A stretch of DNA of 64,000 nt from Nothopassalora personata (GCA_033816765.1 CM066298.1:1922001-1986000), one strand, 5' to 3'; positions 1 to 11,209 are shown, counted from the stretch's first letter. A program made the numbers and translations. The notes: generated by a model not told the origin, from the sequence alone.

Positions 1-2210
1 TTATATAGGCTCTAGCCTTAGTTACCCTCTACTACTTACCTAGTGCTAGGTCTATCTTTATCTTAGTTAATACTAGCGGTACTAGATAGGGATGTATCGT
101 TTCTTAAGAATTAATAGACAGCACCCGACGGCGTTACCCGGTACGGTATAAGAGTAGAATCTAGAACGCGTTAGAGTCTAGATATAATACTAGTAAGCGG
201 GAATGCCTTAGGGTCCTTAAGGGGCTTAAGAAGATCTAGAGATATGTTACTAGCGTTAATTTTATCCTTAAGGTTAATACTAAGACACTTAGAAAGTAGC
301 TTAACCGGCCGGCTTCGGACCTACCTAACTCGGCAATAGCCCGGTAGGTCGTATAGATTAGGCTATTTACGTTCGAAGTAAAGCACGTTACCGGGACTAG
401 GTATACTAGCCTAGATGCCCTATCTCGTAGACCCTCTACACCTTAGGAACCTAGAGAAGCTAACGAAGACGAAGTCGACCGGATAATTAATAATAAACTG
501 TTTAGGTACCTAGAGCCGGTCGACACCTATCTAGTTAAAATCTAGAAAACACGATATCTTAGGAACTAATATTCTAAAAGCTCTTAGTAGCTTACTTAGG
601 TTATAGAAACTAGGACCCGGTCCGATAGTATTACCCGTACTAAGTACCGGCGGCTAGTAAAGAAGAGCGTTAACTTCTTTATCCGGGATTAGTTACTATT
701 CTTCTAAAAGCGCCGAGGAGTACTATTATAACTTGTAATTAACGATAATAAGGCTTAGAAGGAAATCGTTATAGAATGCTATAAAAGACACGGTTATCGC
801 AGCGCTAAGGTCGTATATAACCTTATTTCTGATCGGTATTACTAGGACGGGTGCTTTGCCGATGTCTCTATATAGGTTTAAAGTTATGCTCCTTATAGGT
901 TTCGCGAAGGCAACTAGCGCGCTAGTAAGCTTCACTTATCGACCCCTTAGGTTATTAGTAAGAAGTAGTACTCGGACCCCGTCTAGGTGCATAAAAATAG
1001 ATACCTCCTAGTTACGCGCGAAGTACTTAGTAACTAGATCGAGGCTAGAGTAACGAGGGCACCTCCTAGCTCTAAGACGGTTACTAAGTTTCTATACGAA
1101 GATGTCTTCTATAGGCACGGCTACTATGCTAAAATTGTACTTAATAACGCTACGGTTTATACGGCTAAGGTTAAGCGGTTACTCGTAGGGCTTAGTGTTC
1201 GAAGGATCTAAATATTACCGTACTATCCGTAGTCTAATACTCCGGTCGAGGCTAGATACCGTCCGATTCTTATAGCTTTAGCAAAGCTTATAAGGAACAC
1301 ATACCGCGGATAGAAATAATAGGTACCCGCTGTGTTATAGGCTAATAGGACTACGACCTATCTTACTACTAGAATAACGCTAGCTTAGGTCCTATATAGC
1401 TATCGCACGATTCTACTAATTAAGGTTAAGTACCCGACTTAGGCAAATTATTAATAGGGATCGGTTAAGACGACTAAGGACCTACTTACTATACGTGCGC
1501 GTGAACTGTAGGCTCGAGACCTTAGTTTAGAAGAGCTATATGCTCGAAGGAAGCGACTAAGGGAACTTAGTAAGGACTACTTTAATTCTTACCGGAATGT
1601 GAACTTTATTAGTTTCTAGAAGGGCAACCTTATTATAAGGTTCGATAAGCTATATAAGGATGACTTCTTACGTAAGATCGGTTACCGATAGTAAGGTCTA
1701 TATCGGGTGTCTAGTGTCTCTAGGGAGTTTAGTACCTATATTCTTAAGGAACTTAATAGTACGCTAATAAAGGGTGTTTAGGCACGAGAGAACCTTAAGC
1801 TAGTTCTAGAGCTTCGCCCGGATAACATAGGAGTACTAAGCTTAGATAATAGAATCGATCTCGTAATAGGGGAGGGAGAAGTCGCTAATAGCGAAGATAG
1901 TAGTAATTTAAACGAGATCGAGCCTATTGCCGACGAAGACGTACTACCCGTAGGAGTTAACGAAAGGGGATCGGATCCTAAACCGGAATCTAAGAAGCTA
2001 TAGGTTAGGCCTTATAACCTTTCTACAGCCGAAATTTCATAGTTTAGTAGGATCGAGGCTAAGAACTAATTAGTTAGCAATAGCGTACGGAGTTTACTTC
2101 CCTTAGGTATGTGTTACGTATGCCCTTTAGTTTATTAAGCTAATTCGGTTATCTAGACTTCACTTTATAAGGTATTCTTACCTTAGTTAGACCTTAGTTA
2201 GTAGAGTTAT

Positions 2211-2236
2211 ATTTACCGGTCCCGGGACCGGTAAAT
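2211..2236. repeat. 26-bp perfect palindrome between integrase and third frame
   Basis: The left half reads ATTTACCGGTCCC and the right half is its exact reverse complement. It lies just after the integrase part and before the third frame. Equivalent palindromes with few changes occur at 6428-6453, 43422-43447, 46964-46989, 50946-50971 and 55235-55260. It survived RIP nearly intact because it contains no CpA or TpG except at the core. A role as promoter or boundary element is inference. Confidence 0.9.
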
Positions 2237-3112
2237 CGGATTACGTAATATCGTAGCATGCCTCTATTAAATGCTTACCTAGGTAGTTACTAGCACTAGT
2301 TTTCCGTCATATATAAGGTTATCGGACCTTTAGTGTAACCTTAATAGTACTACTCTTACTACTTATAAGACCGGTCTCGGCGCTACTACCTTATAACGGT
2401 TATAGGGACATACGCTAAGAGGCATACTTAAGCGTAGCTCTCTACCTACTACTTCCTCTCTTTTTCTTTAAACACTAGCACATCCTTACCGACAACTAAC
2501 TACTAACACATCTATCTACTACTACTACATACATTAGATAATTCTTTAGCCTCTCTCTTTACGACCTTAACCTTCTTTAAAGCCCCCTACCCCGACATTA
2601 AGCTTTTAAAGCTTACTAATACTCTAGAGTAGTACTACGAGATAGCTAGCTCTTACGATCTTACTACTAGCGAATCCTAGTTATTATAGCTTTAGCTAGT
2701 CCTTCGTTACGCCCGGCTAGCTCGAGTATAGCGCTTACTAGTACTGTTACTAGGCTTACCCGCCTACCTTAGACCTTATTTAAGTCCCTTCGCCTACCGG
2801 ATAACGTTAAGTATGTCCTTACTAACACGAACACGCCGAAGTCCGCCGCTAATGTTATGTTCCGAGAGCTTAGTCCTTAGAAGCGGGTTAAGGTATTGAA
2901 GGACTTCTATAAGGGCTTCGAGAAGGTGTTCGAAGACTACTCCGTCTAGGTTAACCTGTTTTTCGAGGAAGTTAAGAGCGGTATAGGTAAGAGCTACTAG
3001 GATAAATTCCTTAGTAATAAGAAGCTCGATGTCTTGTTTCCTATCGTCGGTAAGATTCGTAAGACCGGTTTAGAGATTCGTAACCGAGAGAAGACTCTTC
3101 GAGCTACGCTTA

Positions 3113-3890
3113 TTTTGATTGATTGATTAATTATTCCATTAACGTGCTATTTGAGTCAAAGACTATGCAACACGGGTCTCGAGAACGAGACCAAAATTTG
3201 AGATTTGAGAGAAGGAGAAAAGCCCCGTCGTACCCCGGACGTAAAAACTCCTTAAAAGATGCGAGCAACGCTCGCTATTCGAACCGTAAATCGAATATAT
3301 TGCGGCGTAGTACGCGCGTACCCGGTAGTCGTGTCTTGTCGAGAATTGCGGTTTGTCGCCTTGCCCCGGGCGAGACAAGTTTTGCGCCCGTGTCTCGTTC
3401 TTGTTTTAAAAAGCCAAGCCGGCCGTACCCGTACGCACCGAGCAAAATCCCAAGAAACACCCGTTGCCTCTGTTTCAAATCCAGTCGCGTTCTCCGGTCT
3501 CGAGTGTAGCTCCTCGGTCGCAGTGGCCTCGCTGTCGTCCCCCCCTCGGCCTCTCTTGGTTCCAGCCGTGCAGTATACGTGGTTTGCGCCCCTAAACGCC
3601 TCTCTTGGTTCCAGCCGGCAGTTTACGTGGTTTGCCGGGACGACAGGTAGACAGCGCCTTCGTTGTTCGAGCGACGTGTACGCTATGTACGTCGCTTTCC
3701 CTTCTCGCAGTTCCGGAGTTCTTGTTTGTAGATTTTGAGCGTATCTCGTTCGTTCGGTTCGTCCGACCTGTCTTTTCTTGTTTCGAGTCGAGTAGGCTTG
3801 TATTTTTCGAGAGAGAGAGTCTTAGTTTCTTTTCGTCGTGACGAAGATACTTACGTCGTCCGCCGCGTGAAGGCGCTCTCTATAGGACGA
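3113..3890 (-). mobile_element. non-autonomous TPRT-type retroelement, copy 1
   Basis: This CpG-rich sequence without RIP signature is about 99% identical by eye to 58215-58977; one visible difference is an extra A near 3478. On the minus strand it would end in a hairpin (3175-3192, GGTCTCG stem with 4-base loop) followed by a TTGA/TCAA repeat (3113-3127), which is the layout of a SINE or non-LTR 3' end. An internal imperfect repeat of about 45 bp lies at 3549-3642. I see no tRNA-like boxes and no convincing protein; open frames on both strands are probably chance in CpG-rich DNA. Here it sits where about 1.6 kb of the host Gypsy is absent. Confidence 0.72.
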
Positions 3891-4639
3891 CAACCCTATA
3901 GTGTAGCATACTAGGGTCGACTTAAACCTCGAAATTGAAAACTACTAGACTAGTAACCGGCTTAACATGCTATACTCTCTTAACTTAGAGGGCACTAGTA
4001 GGCCGGAGTTTTTACACGGTTTTTATAAGTAAGAGAATGCTATAGAGTTTATCTAGTAGTGCCGGATTAACGACTATATAGAGGACGGCCAATTTAAGCG
4101 TTTCTTCTCGGTTAGGGTTTAGAATTACCTAAGTAAAAACGGCATTAGCTAGTTTAGAGAGGACCTAAGCGCTAGGTAAATGCGGGTAACTACTATAGGC
4201 GTTCTAATAAGGTAGGCCGTATATAAGAAGACGCTACGTTAGATCGACCCTTACTTTATCGAGATCCGCGACGACGACTATCTTAAACTCTAGCGAAGCT
4301 AGAGTATGCACTAGGTAATAGACCTCTATCGTAACTTTAAGACGCCGAGTAAGAGCGCTATAGGGTTTAAGTATCGATACCTAGTACCTAGCTATCCTTT
4401 CCCTACGGCCGTATACCTTAGTAGTATTAGCCCTCTATCCGATGCCCTAGCGGGTTTAAAGTCTTAGAACGACAACGAAGTTATCCTTAATGCTAGAAGG
4501 TAGCTTAATACTACGGTCCGCCTAGACTCGGAGCTCTTCTATAAGAAGATGTATAATTAGCGCGTCCGAGCTATAAAGTTAATAGATAAGTAGCTTCGCT
4601 TAGTTACTACTCTCGAGTAGATATGCTTTATAAGCGAAG

Positions 4640-5074
4640 TGTTATTGTCTCGTTCCAGGGCTAGTCTCAAAAGAGAGATAAGTCAAGTCACGTGGCGGTA
4701 TTATTCTTTGGAGAGGCTGAAGCAAGCTGAGCGAAGATGAATGATAGGAATAAGAGTTGTATTCCAATCAGTGAGATAGTAACATGAGTTGAACGCATCA
4801 GAACCATAAGGGTTTCTAGCGTTCCTAAATACAAAGGAGGTTCGTATGCCATCCGGTGTTAGATGTCCGTCTGTCCACTCGACCGGTCGTCTGGTCGTGT
4901 GGTCGTGTACGTCCATACGCTACTTCTGCGGTCGTGTTCGACCATGCACTAAGCGCGCGGTCGTGCACGTGACCCGGACGTGGGGTCCCTTTCTCTTCCT
5001 AGCGATTGGTTCGTGTCTTCTGATTCTTCCTCCCCATGCCACGTCCTGCACCGTCCTTCATCCGAACCGTAACA
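4640..5074 (+). mobile_element. solo LTR, 435 bp, family 1
   Basis: The sequence starts TGTTATTG and ends CCGTAACA, with short terminal inverted repeats TGTTA/TAACA. It is flanked by 5-bp direct repeats CGAAG at 4635-4639 and 5075-5079. The matching uninterrupted site is seen near 54181-54190 in the right Gypsy copy. It lacks the RIP signature of its host, so it probably inserted after the host was mutated. The orientation is arbitrary because no internal domain remains. Confidence 0.85.
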
Positions 5075-5396
5075 CGAAGGGCGCGATAAGAGCTTCTTCC
5101 GCAACTACTATAGGAACTTTACTAGCTAGCCGCTTAGGGACGCGTCTAATAAGACTAGTGTTAGCTACGATAACGAGTAGGTCTAGACAAAGGAGTTATA
5201 TAAGAATGAGTGGAACTAAGTAGTTAGTGCGGGTTTATAGGCTCCTAGTTTCTAGTTAATTTTCCGGCTATAGCTATAGCCTATAGGTTTCTAGTTCTAA
5301 TTCTAGTTCTAATTCTAGTTAATGCTTCGGGTACGGGTGCTTCTAGTCCTTAGATCTTACTTGTTTCTTATAGTTACTTATCTTCCCTTAACTAAC

Positions 5397-5737
5397 TGTT
5401 ACGGTTCGGTTCAGGAAGAACCCACAGCCACTCATTCTTCGGGAAGGACCGAAACTGAGCAGGTCGACTTCGCTCAGACTGATCAGCTCAGTGATCAGTT
5501 CGCTCAGTCTGCTCAGTGATCAGTCTGCTCAGTCTGATCAGTTACGCCAAGACATGGCACTATATAGACGACGCTTCTTTACGAGTAGATAGGAGCCTCG
5601 TGCTCAACTCAAATCAACACTCTTGTGTTAAGTTGCAACCTTGTAGTGAACTCTCGTTCACACTACTTTAGAGACATATCGAGGATCGACACTTCCTAGG
5701 CCACCCACGTGACGAGGGACAAGGCCCAACCGCAACA
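5397..5737 (+). mobile_element. solo LTR, 341 bp, family 2
   Basis: The sequence starts TGTTACGG and ends CCGCAACA and is flanked by 5-bp direct repeats CTAAC (5392-5396 and 5738-5742). The empty site corresponds to about 54491-54510 in the right copy. It contains a cluster of TGATCAG/CTCAGT repeats (5476-5543) and then a TATA-like CACTATATAGACG core (about 5558-5570) that is shared with the LTR at 55767-56114 in opposite orientation. It shows no RIP signature. Confidence 0.85.
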
Positions 5738-6159
5738 CTAACTTTCTAGCTATACAATAGACTCGTCCTTAGATTTATTAGGTTACTAGTACTAATACTT
5801 ACTTGTTTTATAAATGGCGTTCGCATTATTCGACTATCTAGTCCGTTCGATTAATGCTAATATAGCTACCTAATTCCTCGCTAGTTTCGTAGCATACGTT
5901 AACGTAGTGCGACGGGCGCGAGTCGCGGATTATTAACGTTACTATTACGGTCTCTATTAGAGAAATCCTTTCGACCTTTATAAACTGTCGCTAGTAGGCC
6001 CTAGGATTGCCTAACATCTTATGTGTTAAGCTAAATAGTAGGGTGAGCTACTGTACTACTATAAGACCACCTTAGCTTATAGCGACTAACTACGCTACCT
6101 ATAGTGCCCGGGCTTACTGCTTTAGAAGCTAAGGACAGGTTTGTAATAGGGGAGGATAT

Positions 6160-6528
6160 ATAAACGACTAATAGGTTATATTAACCTTAGGTTTAGAGGG
6201 GGTCCCTTAGGTCTAACTTACCCTAATTTCATTTAGGTTTAATTAAACATTTAGGTAAGCTAGTAGGACCTAGTATAGCTGTTAAGATATATACTGCGTA
6301 GTTAAGCATTGTAAGCGTAGCATTAAGGTAACAATTCAATTTATACCTCTCGAGTAGAGGGCATAGGGGATTGAGTCCGCCAATCCTCTTGTTTATCTAG
6401 CTGCTGCGCTGCTCGTCACGTAACCTAATTTCACGGTCCCGGGACCGGTAAATACCCCTGCTTACATAAGTACCGCTCTATACTACCACAACTCGGACAG
6501 GCCTACATAGGGTGGTTAGTAGACATTA
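6160..6528 (+). repeat. 3' LTR of the left Gypsy copy
   Basis: This 369-bp sequence matches the LTRs at 43130-43522 and 54922-55335, and is preceded by the polypurine tract AATAGGGGAGGA. It carries a single copy of the 21-bp module containing TCGACCTTAGGTTTAG-type sequence, compared with two and three copies in the other LTRs. It ends in GACATTA and abuts a microsatellite and then the gene island. Confidence 0.85.
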
Positions 6529-6579
6529 CTACTTTTCTACTTTTCTACTTTTCTACTTTTCTACTTTTCTACTTTTCTG
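6529..6579. repeat. 8-bp microsatellite (TTTTCTAC)n
   Basis: About six tandem copies of TTTTCTAC directly follow the LTR end and mark the junction between repeat-rich DNA and the gene island. About 280 bp of unremarkable sequence follows up to the first gene. Confidence 0.9.
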
Positions 6580-6857
6580 CGCGAATTGTACATGTAGACA
6601 TCGAATCATGTCTCATTCCATGCTCCAGGTTGAGATGTACATACATACTGAGATGTATATGGATGGTATTCTGTACGAAAATTTTTGCCATGTCTATATA
6701 AAGACGCATTCATGCATCGGCACAGTCCACGCCAAGTACCTTGCATCTCTGCATCCCAAGCGAAAAATTGTCTTCTCGCCCGGTAGCTGCAACGTCAAGC
6801 ACTGCGGAATCCCAGCTCATCCTGGAGCTGTCGAACCAGGGTAATGTCAGAAGTATC

Positions 6858-8108
6858 CTAACCTCCCAACACTCCCAACGCACGCTCTTCATCCCACACC
6901 ACAGCAGTAACATCACCACCAATCTCTATCCTCGCAACCGGCTCGCCGATCAGACCAGTCTGTACGTCTCTTGCCAAGATCGCAACGGCCTGGCTGTTTT
7001 GCAGGCCAACGGCTACGAGATTGCCGATAGCGTTGGTCTGATAATGACGCGGATAGGATCCGCCAGCTGGCCAGAGCTGGGTGAAAGTGATGCTGCCATC
7101 ATGGCTGAGCGCGAAGGTCGAGAGGGAGTCGCTCTCGCCGATCGCGTTGGGAAGGGTGAAAGAGGTGTCGTTGCGGTTCGAGATGATGAGGAAGCGGTTG
7201 TCGGGCGAGACGTGGATCTCGGCGGGGGCGTTGCGGCGGTGTGCGGTGAAGAGGGGGATTGTGCTGCTGTTGTTGATTTCGGTGAAGGAGAGGCCGCCGT
7301 TGTTGGGGAGGTAGAAGACGGAGTAGCCGGTGACTGTGAGGGTGTCAGTACGAAGGTCTCCATCAGCATCCACGGCAGGGTACTTACCGGTTCCAGCGAG
7401 CTCGCCGACCAGGTACATAAACGTGGTTCCACCTGCGATGCCATATGGTGTGTAGAAGGCAGCGTGTCTCGGTCCCGAGCCTGGTGATGCGTGCAAAGAT
7501 TCCAGGGCCTTGAGCTGAAGGGTCTCGTCGTCCCAGGAGAGAACGCGCACAAGATCTGCGCCGAGGTCTGGTACAAGGATGTACTGACCGGTGGGGTCTG
7601 TAATCGCTTCATGCTCGCGTGGAGCGTCTTGTCTGTCCGGGTCTGTTCCTGGTTGGTCGAGTGTGAAGAACTGGACGCCGTTCTCTGTAAAGTTGGCGCC
7701 CTGGTTCAGCAACCACGAGCTGACAGCTGAAGCGGCGTAGTGTGCCAGAGCGATAGCGCGCTGACCCGCGGGCTCGCCGTAGATGATGCCGCTGACTGGG
7801 CCACTGGCAGTGGTGGTGTTCTGGACATGCTCGAGGCTGCCGTCTGCGTTGATAGTGAAGCTGCTCAGCGACCCGTTCGGCGTTGAGAGTCCTTCGTTGA
7901 GACAGTAGAGCACTCCTCTCGCTCGGTCGAGGGTCAACCACGTCGGGTTTGGCGCGCATCCATCGTTGGCGGACGTCTTCTCGAGCTTGTAGGTGCCGTT
8001 GGTCTCGCTGAGAGACAGTGTGGTGACATTGCCACTGTAGTCTGCGACGAAGAGATTGGTTGCGGCGGCCGCAGTCGCGCATAGCGCGAGAAGGCTTGTT
8101 GGTAGCAT
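6858..8108 (-). CDS. secreted lactonase-family seven-bladed beta-propeller protein
   Basis: This intronless 416-residue protein starts with a signal peptide (about residues 1-16, MLPTSLLALCATAAAA). It then has propeller repeats typical of the 6-phosphogluconolactonase / carboxy-muconate cyclase-like family, with segments such as GSGPRHAAFY and IHVSPDNRFLIISNRND, and PRHYQTNAIGNLVAVGLQNS near the C-terminus. Length is usual for the fungal family. Family members are annotated as lactonases or muconate cycloisomerase-like proteins, but substrates of the secreted fungal members are mostly unknown, so the reaction is inferred from the fold only. It is the first gene of the island, about 330 bp from the Gypsy LTR, and shows no sign of RIP. 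Confidence 0.85.
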   Translation of the reverse strand: MLPTSLLALCATAAAATNLFVADYSGNVTTLSLSETNGTYKLEKTSANDGCAPNPTWLTLDRARGVLYCLNEGLSTPNGSLSSFTINADGSLEHVQNTTTASGPVSGIIYGEPAGQRAIALAHYAASAVSSWLLNQGANFTENGVQFFTLDQPGTDPDRQDAPREHEAITDPTGQYILVPDLGADLVRVLSWDDETLQLKALESLHASPGSGPRHAAFYTPYGIAGGTTFMYLVGELAGTGKYPAVDADGDLRTDTLTVTGYSVFYLPNNGGLSFTEINNSSTIPLFTAHRRNAPAEIHVSPDNRFLIISNRNDTSFTLPNAIGESDSLSTFALSHDGSITFTQLWPAGGSYPRHYQTNAIGNLVAVGLQNSQAVAILARDVQTGLIGEPVARIEIGGDVTAVVWDEERALGVLGG

Positions 8109-9024
8109 CGTCGTTGATTCGGGGTCGAGTCTCGGGGGAGTGGTGCCTTTTTGAGCTTCGACAGGTGGATGTCCTCAGCTATAAGCGAGTGACTAATGAT
8201 GGACAGGTCGACGACGCCTTCTTCACTGATTCACGAAGTTGGGCCGGGGGATCCGTTTCCGTCGGGTGCATTCACTGCTGTCGCCGTTTTGCCTATGACG
8301 CGCCGCGGTCATGTGCATGCCCTACATGTAGTTCTATTGTTCGCGCCTGGCTGCGGCTGGTGGCAGCAACTACACCTACTCCTCTTGCGCCCTGCGGGAC
8401 ATGGCTACTCTTGTACGACTGCACTCGTCGTCAGGCTGAATGAAGCACGGAGGAGATTGCAGCTGCCGAAATCCGAAATCCTGCAACGCGCCGTGGTTGT
8501 GCAGCACAGGAACCTTTGGAAGCCGCCTCGGTTCCCCTCATCAAGCTTTCGGCGGTGGAGCCGAGTGCATGCCGCGCTGGCCGTGTTTCGGTGCATCGCC
8601 GCACGAATCGGATGTTTTTCTTTGTCTTCAACATGTGAATGAATAGCGAAGAGACATGAGTCACATGACCGACGCGACTTGCTGGCGGCCTTCTTGTAAC
8701 TTGTTGTTGAAACAACATGGGCAGCGTTTCAGCTCGTGTATCTGCTCGGACATCGTTGGCCCGGCACCACGATGGATTCCTGTTCAAAGCACCCATGGGG
8801 CAGGTACAATACTTGTATCTCCATCTTCTCGGCCACGCCGTCAAGCGAACATGTCCATCGCAGAAACATCAACGAGAGGTGATCCTACACAGCACATAAT
8901 AAAGCTCGCCTCGCCGGAACCTGCCCTATCGTCCTGACCTCTCATGCCAAGCAAAGACGTCCGGGTTGGTGATATCACCTGCATGAGAACGATAAGCTCT
9001 TCTCGCCTTGACATGTACGCATGT
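8109..9024. other. intergenic, no supported gene
   Basis: About 0.9 kb between the lactonase-like gene and the permease remnant. Several short open frames exist on both strands, but none has a recognisable domain. I looked here for the missing N-terminal half of the NCS1 permease and did not find it. Confidence 0.6.
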
Positions 9025-10132
9025 TACGAGCGCGGAACTACTGTGCTTCTTCCTGTTCATCATAATCCAGCTACCGCTGCTGTACCTGCATGTCAGCTCG
9101 CTCCGCTTCTTGTTCATGGCAAAGACCATCATCATGCCAATCTTTGGCTTGACCCTGTTCATCTGGGCGCTGGTGGCGGCGAATGGCTTCGGTCCAACCT
9201 TCTCCAGGCCTACACGAATCACTGACGAAACACCCGTCGTCGTGGTCTTCCTCCAGTGCGTCACGACCGCCATCGGACCGAAAGCAACGCTTGCCTTGAA
9301 CATGCCAGACTTCACGCGCTACGCCAAATACCCTCGTCAGGTCTTCTGGACTCAGGCAGTTGGCTTGATGGTTCTGGTCACTATGTGTGGTGTGCTTGGA
9401 GCGACTGTTACAAGCGCCGCTGAAGTGGTATACGGAGTGTCTGCGAAGCAGGCTTGGAACCCACTTTACGTCGCAACTCTCTGGAACAATCGAGCTGCAC
9501 AGTTCTTCGCTGGACTATGTTGGGCTTTCGCCGTCATCGGAACGAACATCTCAGCGAACAGCGTCAGTTTCTCCAATGACCTCAGCTTATGGTTCCCGAG
9601 GTACATCAACAACCGAAGAGGCGCATATGTGTGCGCGACGCTCTCGATTGCAGCGGTGCCTTGGTACATTCAGTACAGCGCGAAATCGTTCTCTTCCTTC
9701 CTGGGAGGCTACGCGCTCTTTCTCGGAGCACTTGCAGGCATACTTGTCTGCGACTTTTGGATCATCCGCAAACGACGGCTCTCCCTCACTGCACTCTACA
9801 CAGCATCGCCCTACGCGCCGCACTGGTTCTGGCACGGGATCAACTGGCGAGCTTTCGTAGCCTTCATCTGCGGGATCGCGCCGACCATGCCGGGTCTAGC
9901 TAAAGCATGCAACAGTGCACTTGCAGTACCAAAAGCCGCATCTTACCTGTATAGCCTCAGTTGGCTAGTTAGCATACTGGTCAGTGGCTTCATCTATTGG
10001 TTGTGTCACAAGCTGTCGCCGATGCTGATCAGTGAACATGAAGTGGTCGAGGGCGTGGCAAGCGAGGAAGACGTTCAATCAGCCGGAAGTCAAAGCGGGA
10101 AATGGGCACATGGCAAAGCAGCCGAAGTATAA
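9025..10132 (+). pseudogene. 5'-truncated NCS1 (uracil/allantoin/hydantoin-type) permease
   Basis: The frame encodes the C-terminal two thirds of an NCS1 nucleobase permease of the Fur/Dal type. Recognisable parts are LPLLYLHVSSLRFLFMAKTI, the NMPDFTRYAKYPRQ loop, and GTNISANSVSFSNDLSLWFP followed by RYINNRRGAY, then five or more hydrophobic segments and an acidic tail. Family members are about 500-560 residues with 12 membrane segments. Here only about 370 residues remain and roughly the first five segments are missing. Homology begins abruptly near 9025; the first ATG in frame (9008) lies in unrelated sequence. The rest of the frame is intact, so truncation may be recent. It is in the same neighbourhood as a hydantoin racemase and a carbamoylase remnant, which suggests a hydantoin or allantoin-like substrate. 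Confidence 0.78.
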
Positions 10133-10364
10133 GATTACTCTCCAGGACTAGACCATTCCGATAATCTGAGTATTCGCTCCGCTTCCACATTCCTCGCTTG
10201 CACCACATCCGCATCAAGCATAATCTCATTGTAACCAACAGCTAAACGCAGCTACTCTTTTAACAAAGAACCAAGGCTTCGATCGTCTCGAATAGCCCAT
10301 CTCACCAACACCAGCATGAACCCAACACCTGCCTCCCTCCATATTCTACAACGATGCCACCACC

Positions 10365-11084
10365 ATGCACGGCCCAATCCAGGCCCTCCTAGAACACGTC
10401 GAAGAACTCCTCGCCTCCACGCCCCACAACACCACCATCCTCACAGAACCCAACATCCGCCTCCTCCTCGACCCATCAGGGCCCTCCGACAACACAGCCT
10501 CCCACGATTCCTTTCCAAGCACACACAATGTCAAGTACATCATCCACCTATTAGCCACAGCCCCCGACCAACACATCCTCGCCCTCCAACTCGGCCAAAC
10601 TTCAGCGCAAAAGACTCTCCGCGAAGTCCTCACACCCGTCGAACTTTCCCGCGTGCATCAAGCAACTTACGCACGTCTTCAGATCCTGCAGAGACAGAGT
10701 GTCCATGTCAGCGCTGCGCCAGCCAAACAAACACCTCCCAACGCGGCAAGGGAGATCTCCCGACGCTGCATCAAGAGGACGATGCGGAGGTTTGTGAGGA
10801 CTGCGGGAATCGCGGCGGTGCTGGATGAGACGGCGGTGGAGAGTTTGATTTGTTTGTTGTGGGAGGATTTAGTTGGGGTTGAGGATGGGCTGAATTCGTT
10901 GGATTTGCTGGGTCCTGATGACGGAGCGAAGCAGGCAAGTGAGGTGCTGGTGGTGAAACTTGAGGCGATTTTGGCGAAGTGTTTGGGGATTGGGGTTGAG
11001 GGGGCGGGGTTGAAGGAGGGGCAGTTCAGGTGGGTGCTGGAGATGAGGGGGATGTGTAGGGAGGTGCTTTGCGTTGTAGGATGA
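10365..11084 (+). CDS. hypothetical protein, 239 aa
   Basis: This open frame is intronless and starts ATGCACGGCCCAATCC; an overlapping C-rich frame starting at 10316 looks less coding-like. The predicted protein is mostly helical, with leucine-rich segments at both ends (IQALLEHVEELL near residue 5, ESLICLLWEDLVGVEDGL near 160) and a basic stretch RRCIKRTMRRFVR in between. There is no signal peptide, membrane segment or motif I recognise. It lies between the permease remnant and the racemase. It could be a lineage-specific gene. Confidence 0.5.
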   Translation: MHGPIQALLEHVEELLASTPHNTTILTEPNIRLLLDPSGPSDNTASHDSFPSTHNVKYIIHLLATAPDQHILALQLGQTSAQKTLREVLTPVELSRVHQATYARLQILQRQSVHVSAAPAKQTPPNAAREISRRCIKRTMRRFVRTAGIAAVLDETAVESLICLLWEDLVGVEDGLNSLDLLGPDDGAKQASEVLVVKLEAILAKCLGIGVEGAGLKEGQFRWVLEMRGMCREVLCVVG

Positions 11085-11209
11085 TGATTGTACGATACTC
11101 TTCCGGCGAGATTCTCCCACGTCTACCTTTATAGTCGAGAATACTGCGATGTCTATCTACACTATGTACAAAGTTACTCCCGTGTCCTTGTATGATTGCT
11201 AAAACATAC

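Larger units (their letters stand above)
1..6528 (+). mobile_element. Gypsy LTR retrotransposon, 3' portion, RIP-degraded
   Basis: This stretch is the 3' part of the same Gypsy family that is complete at 43130-55335; bases 1-3112 parallel about 48593-51841. It runs off the left window edge. In order it holds RNase H and chromodomain-type integrase remnants (about 1-1700), a palindrome (2211-2236), a long third frame (about 2620-5800, interrupted by insertions), a polypurine tract and the 3' LTR (6160-6528). Differences from the right copy are mainly transitions of the CpA to TpA type, and this copy has more TpA. Stops in the old frames are TAG or TAA, as expected from mutated Trp and Gln codons. 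It is not functional. About 1.6 kb of the third frame is missing at the 3113-3890 insertion. Confidence 0.88.

Noticed and set aside
3123..3841. Open frames of 128-159 codons on both strands in the small retroelement (and 58232-58928 in copy 2)
   Set aside because: The frames overlap on both strands in CpG-rich DNA, change between the two copies through a 1-base indel near 3478, and have no recognisable domain.
5470..5550. Repeated TGATCAG/CTCAGT blocks as a CRISPR-like array
   Set aside because: Units are very short and irregular and lie inside an LTR of a eukaryotic element.
6741..7487. 248-codon plus-strand frame
   Set aside because: It is the complement of the lactonase-like gene, which has clear family motifs and a signal peptide.
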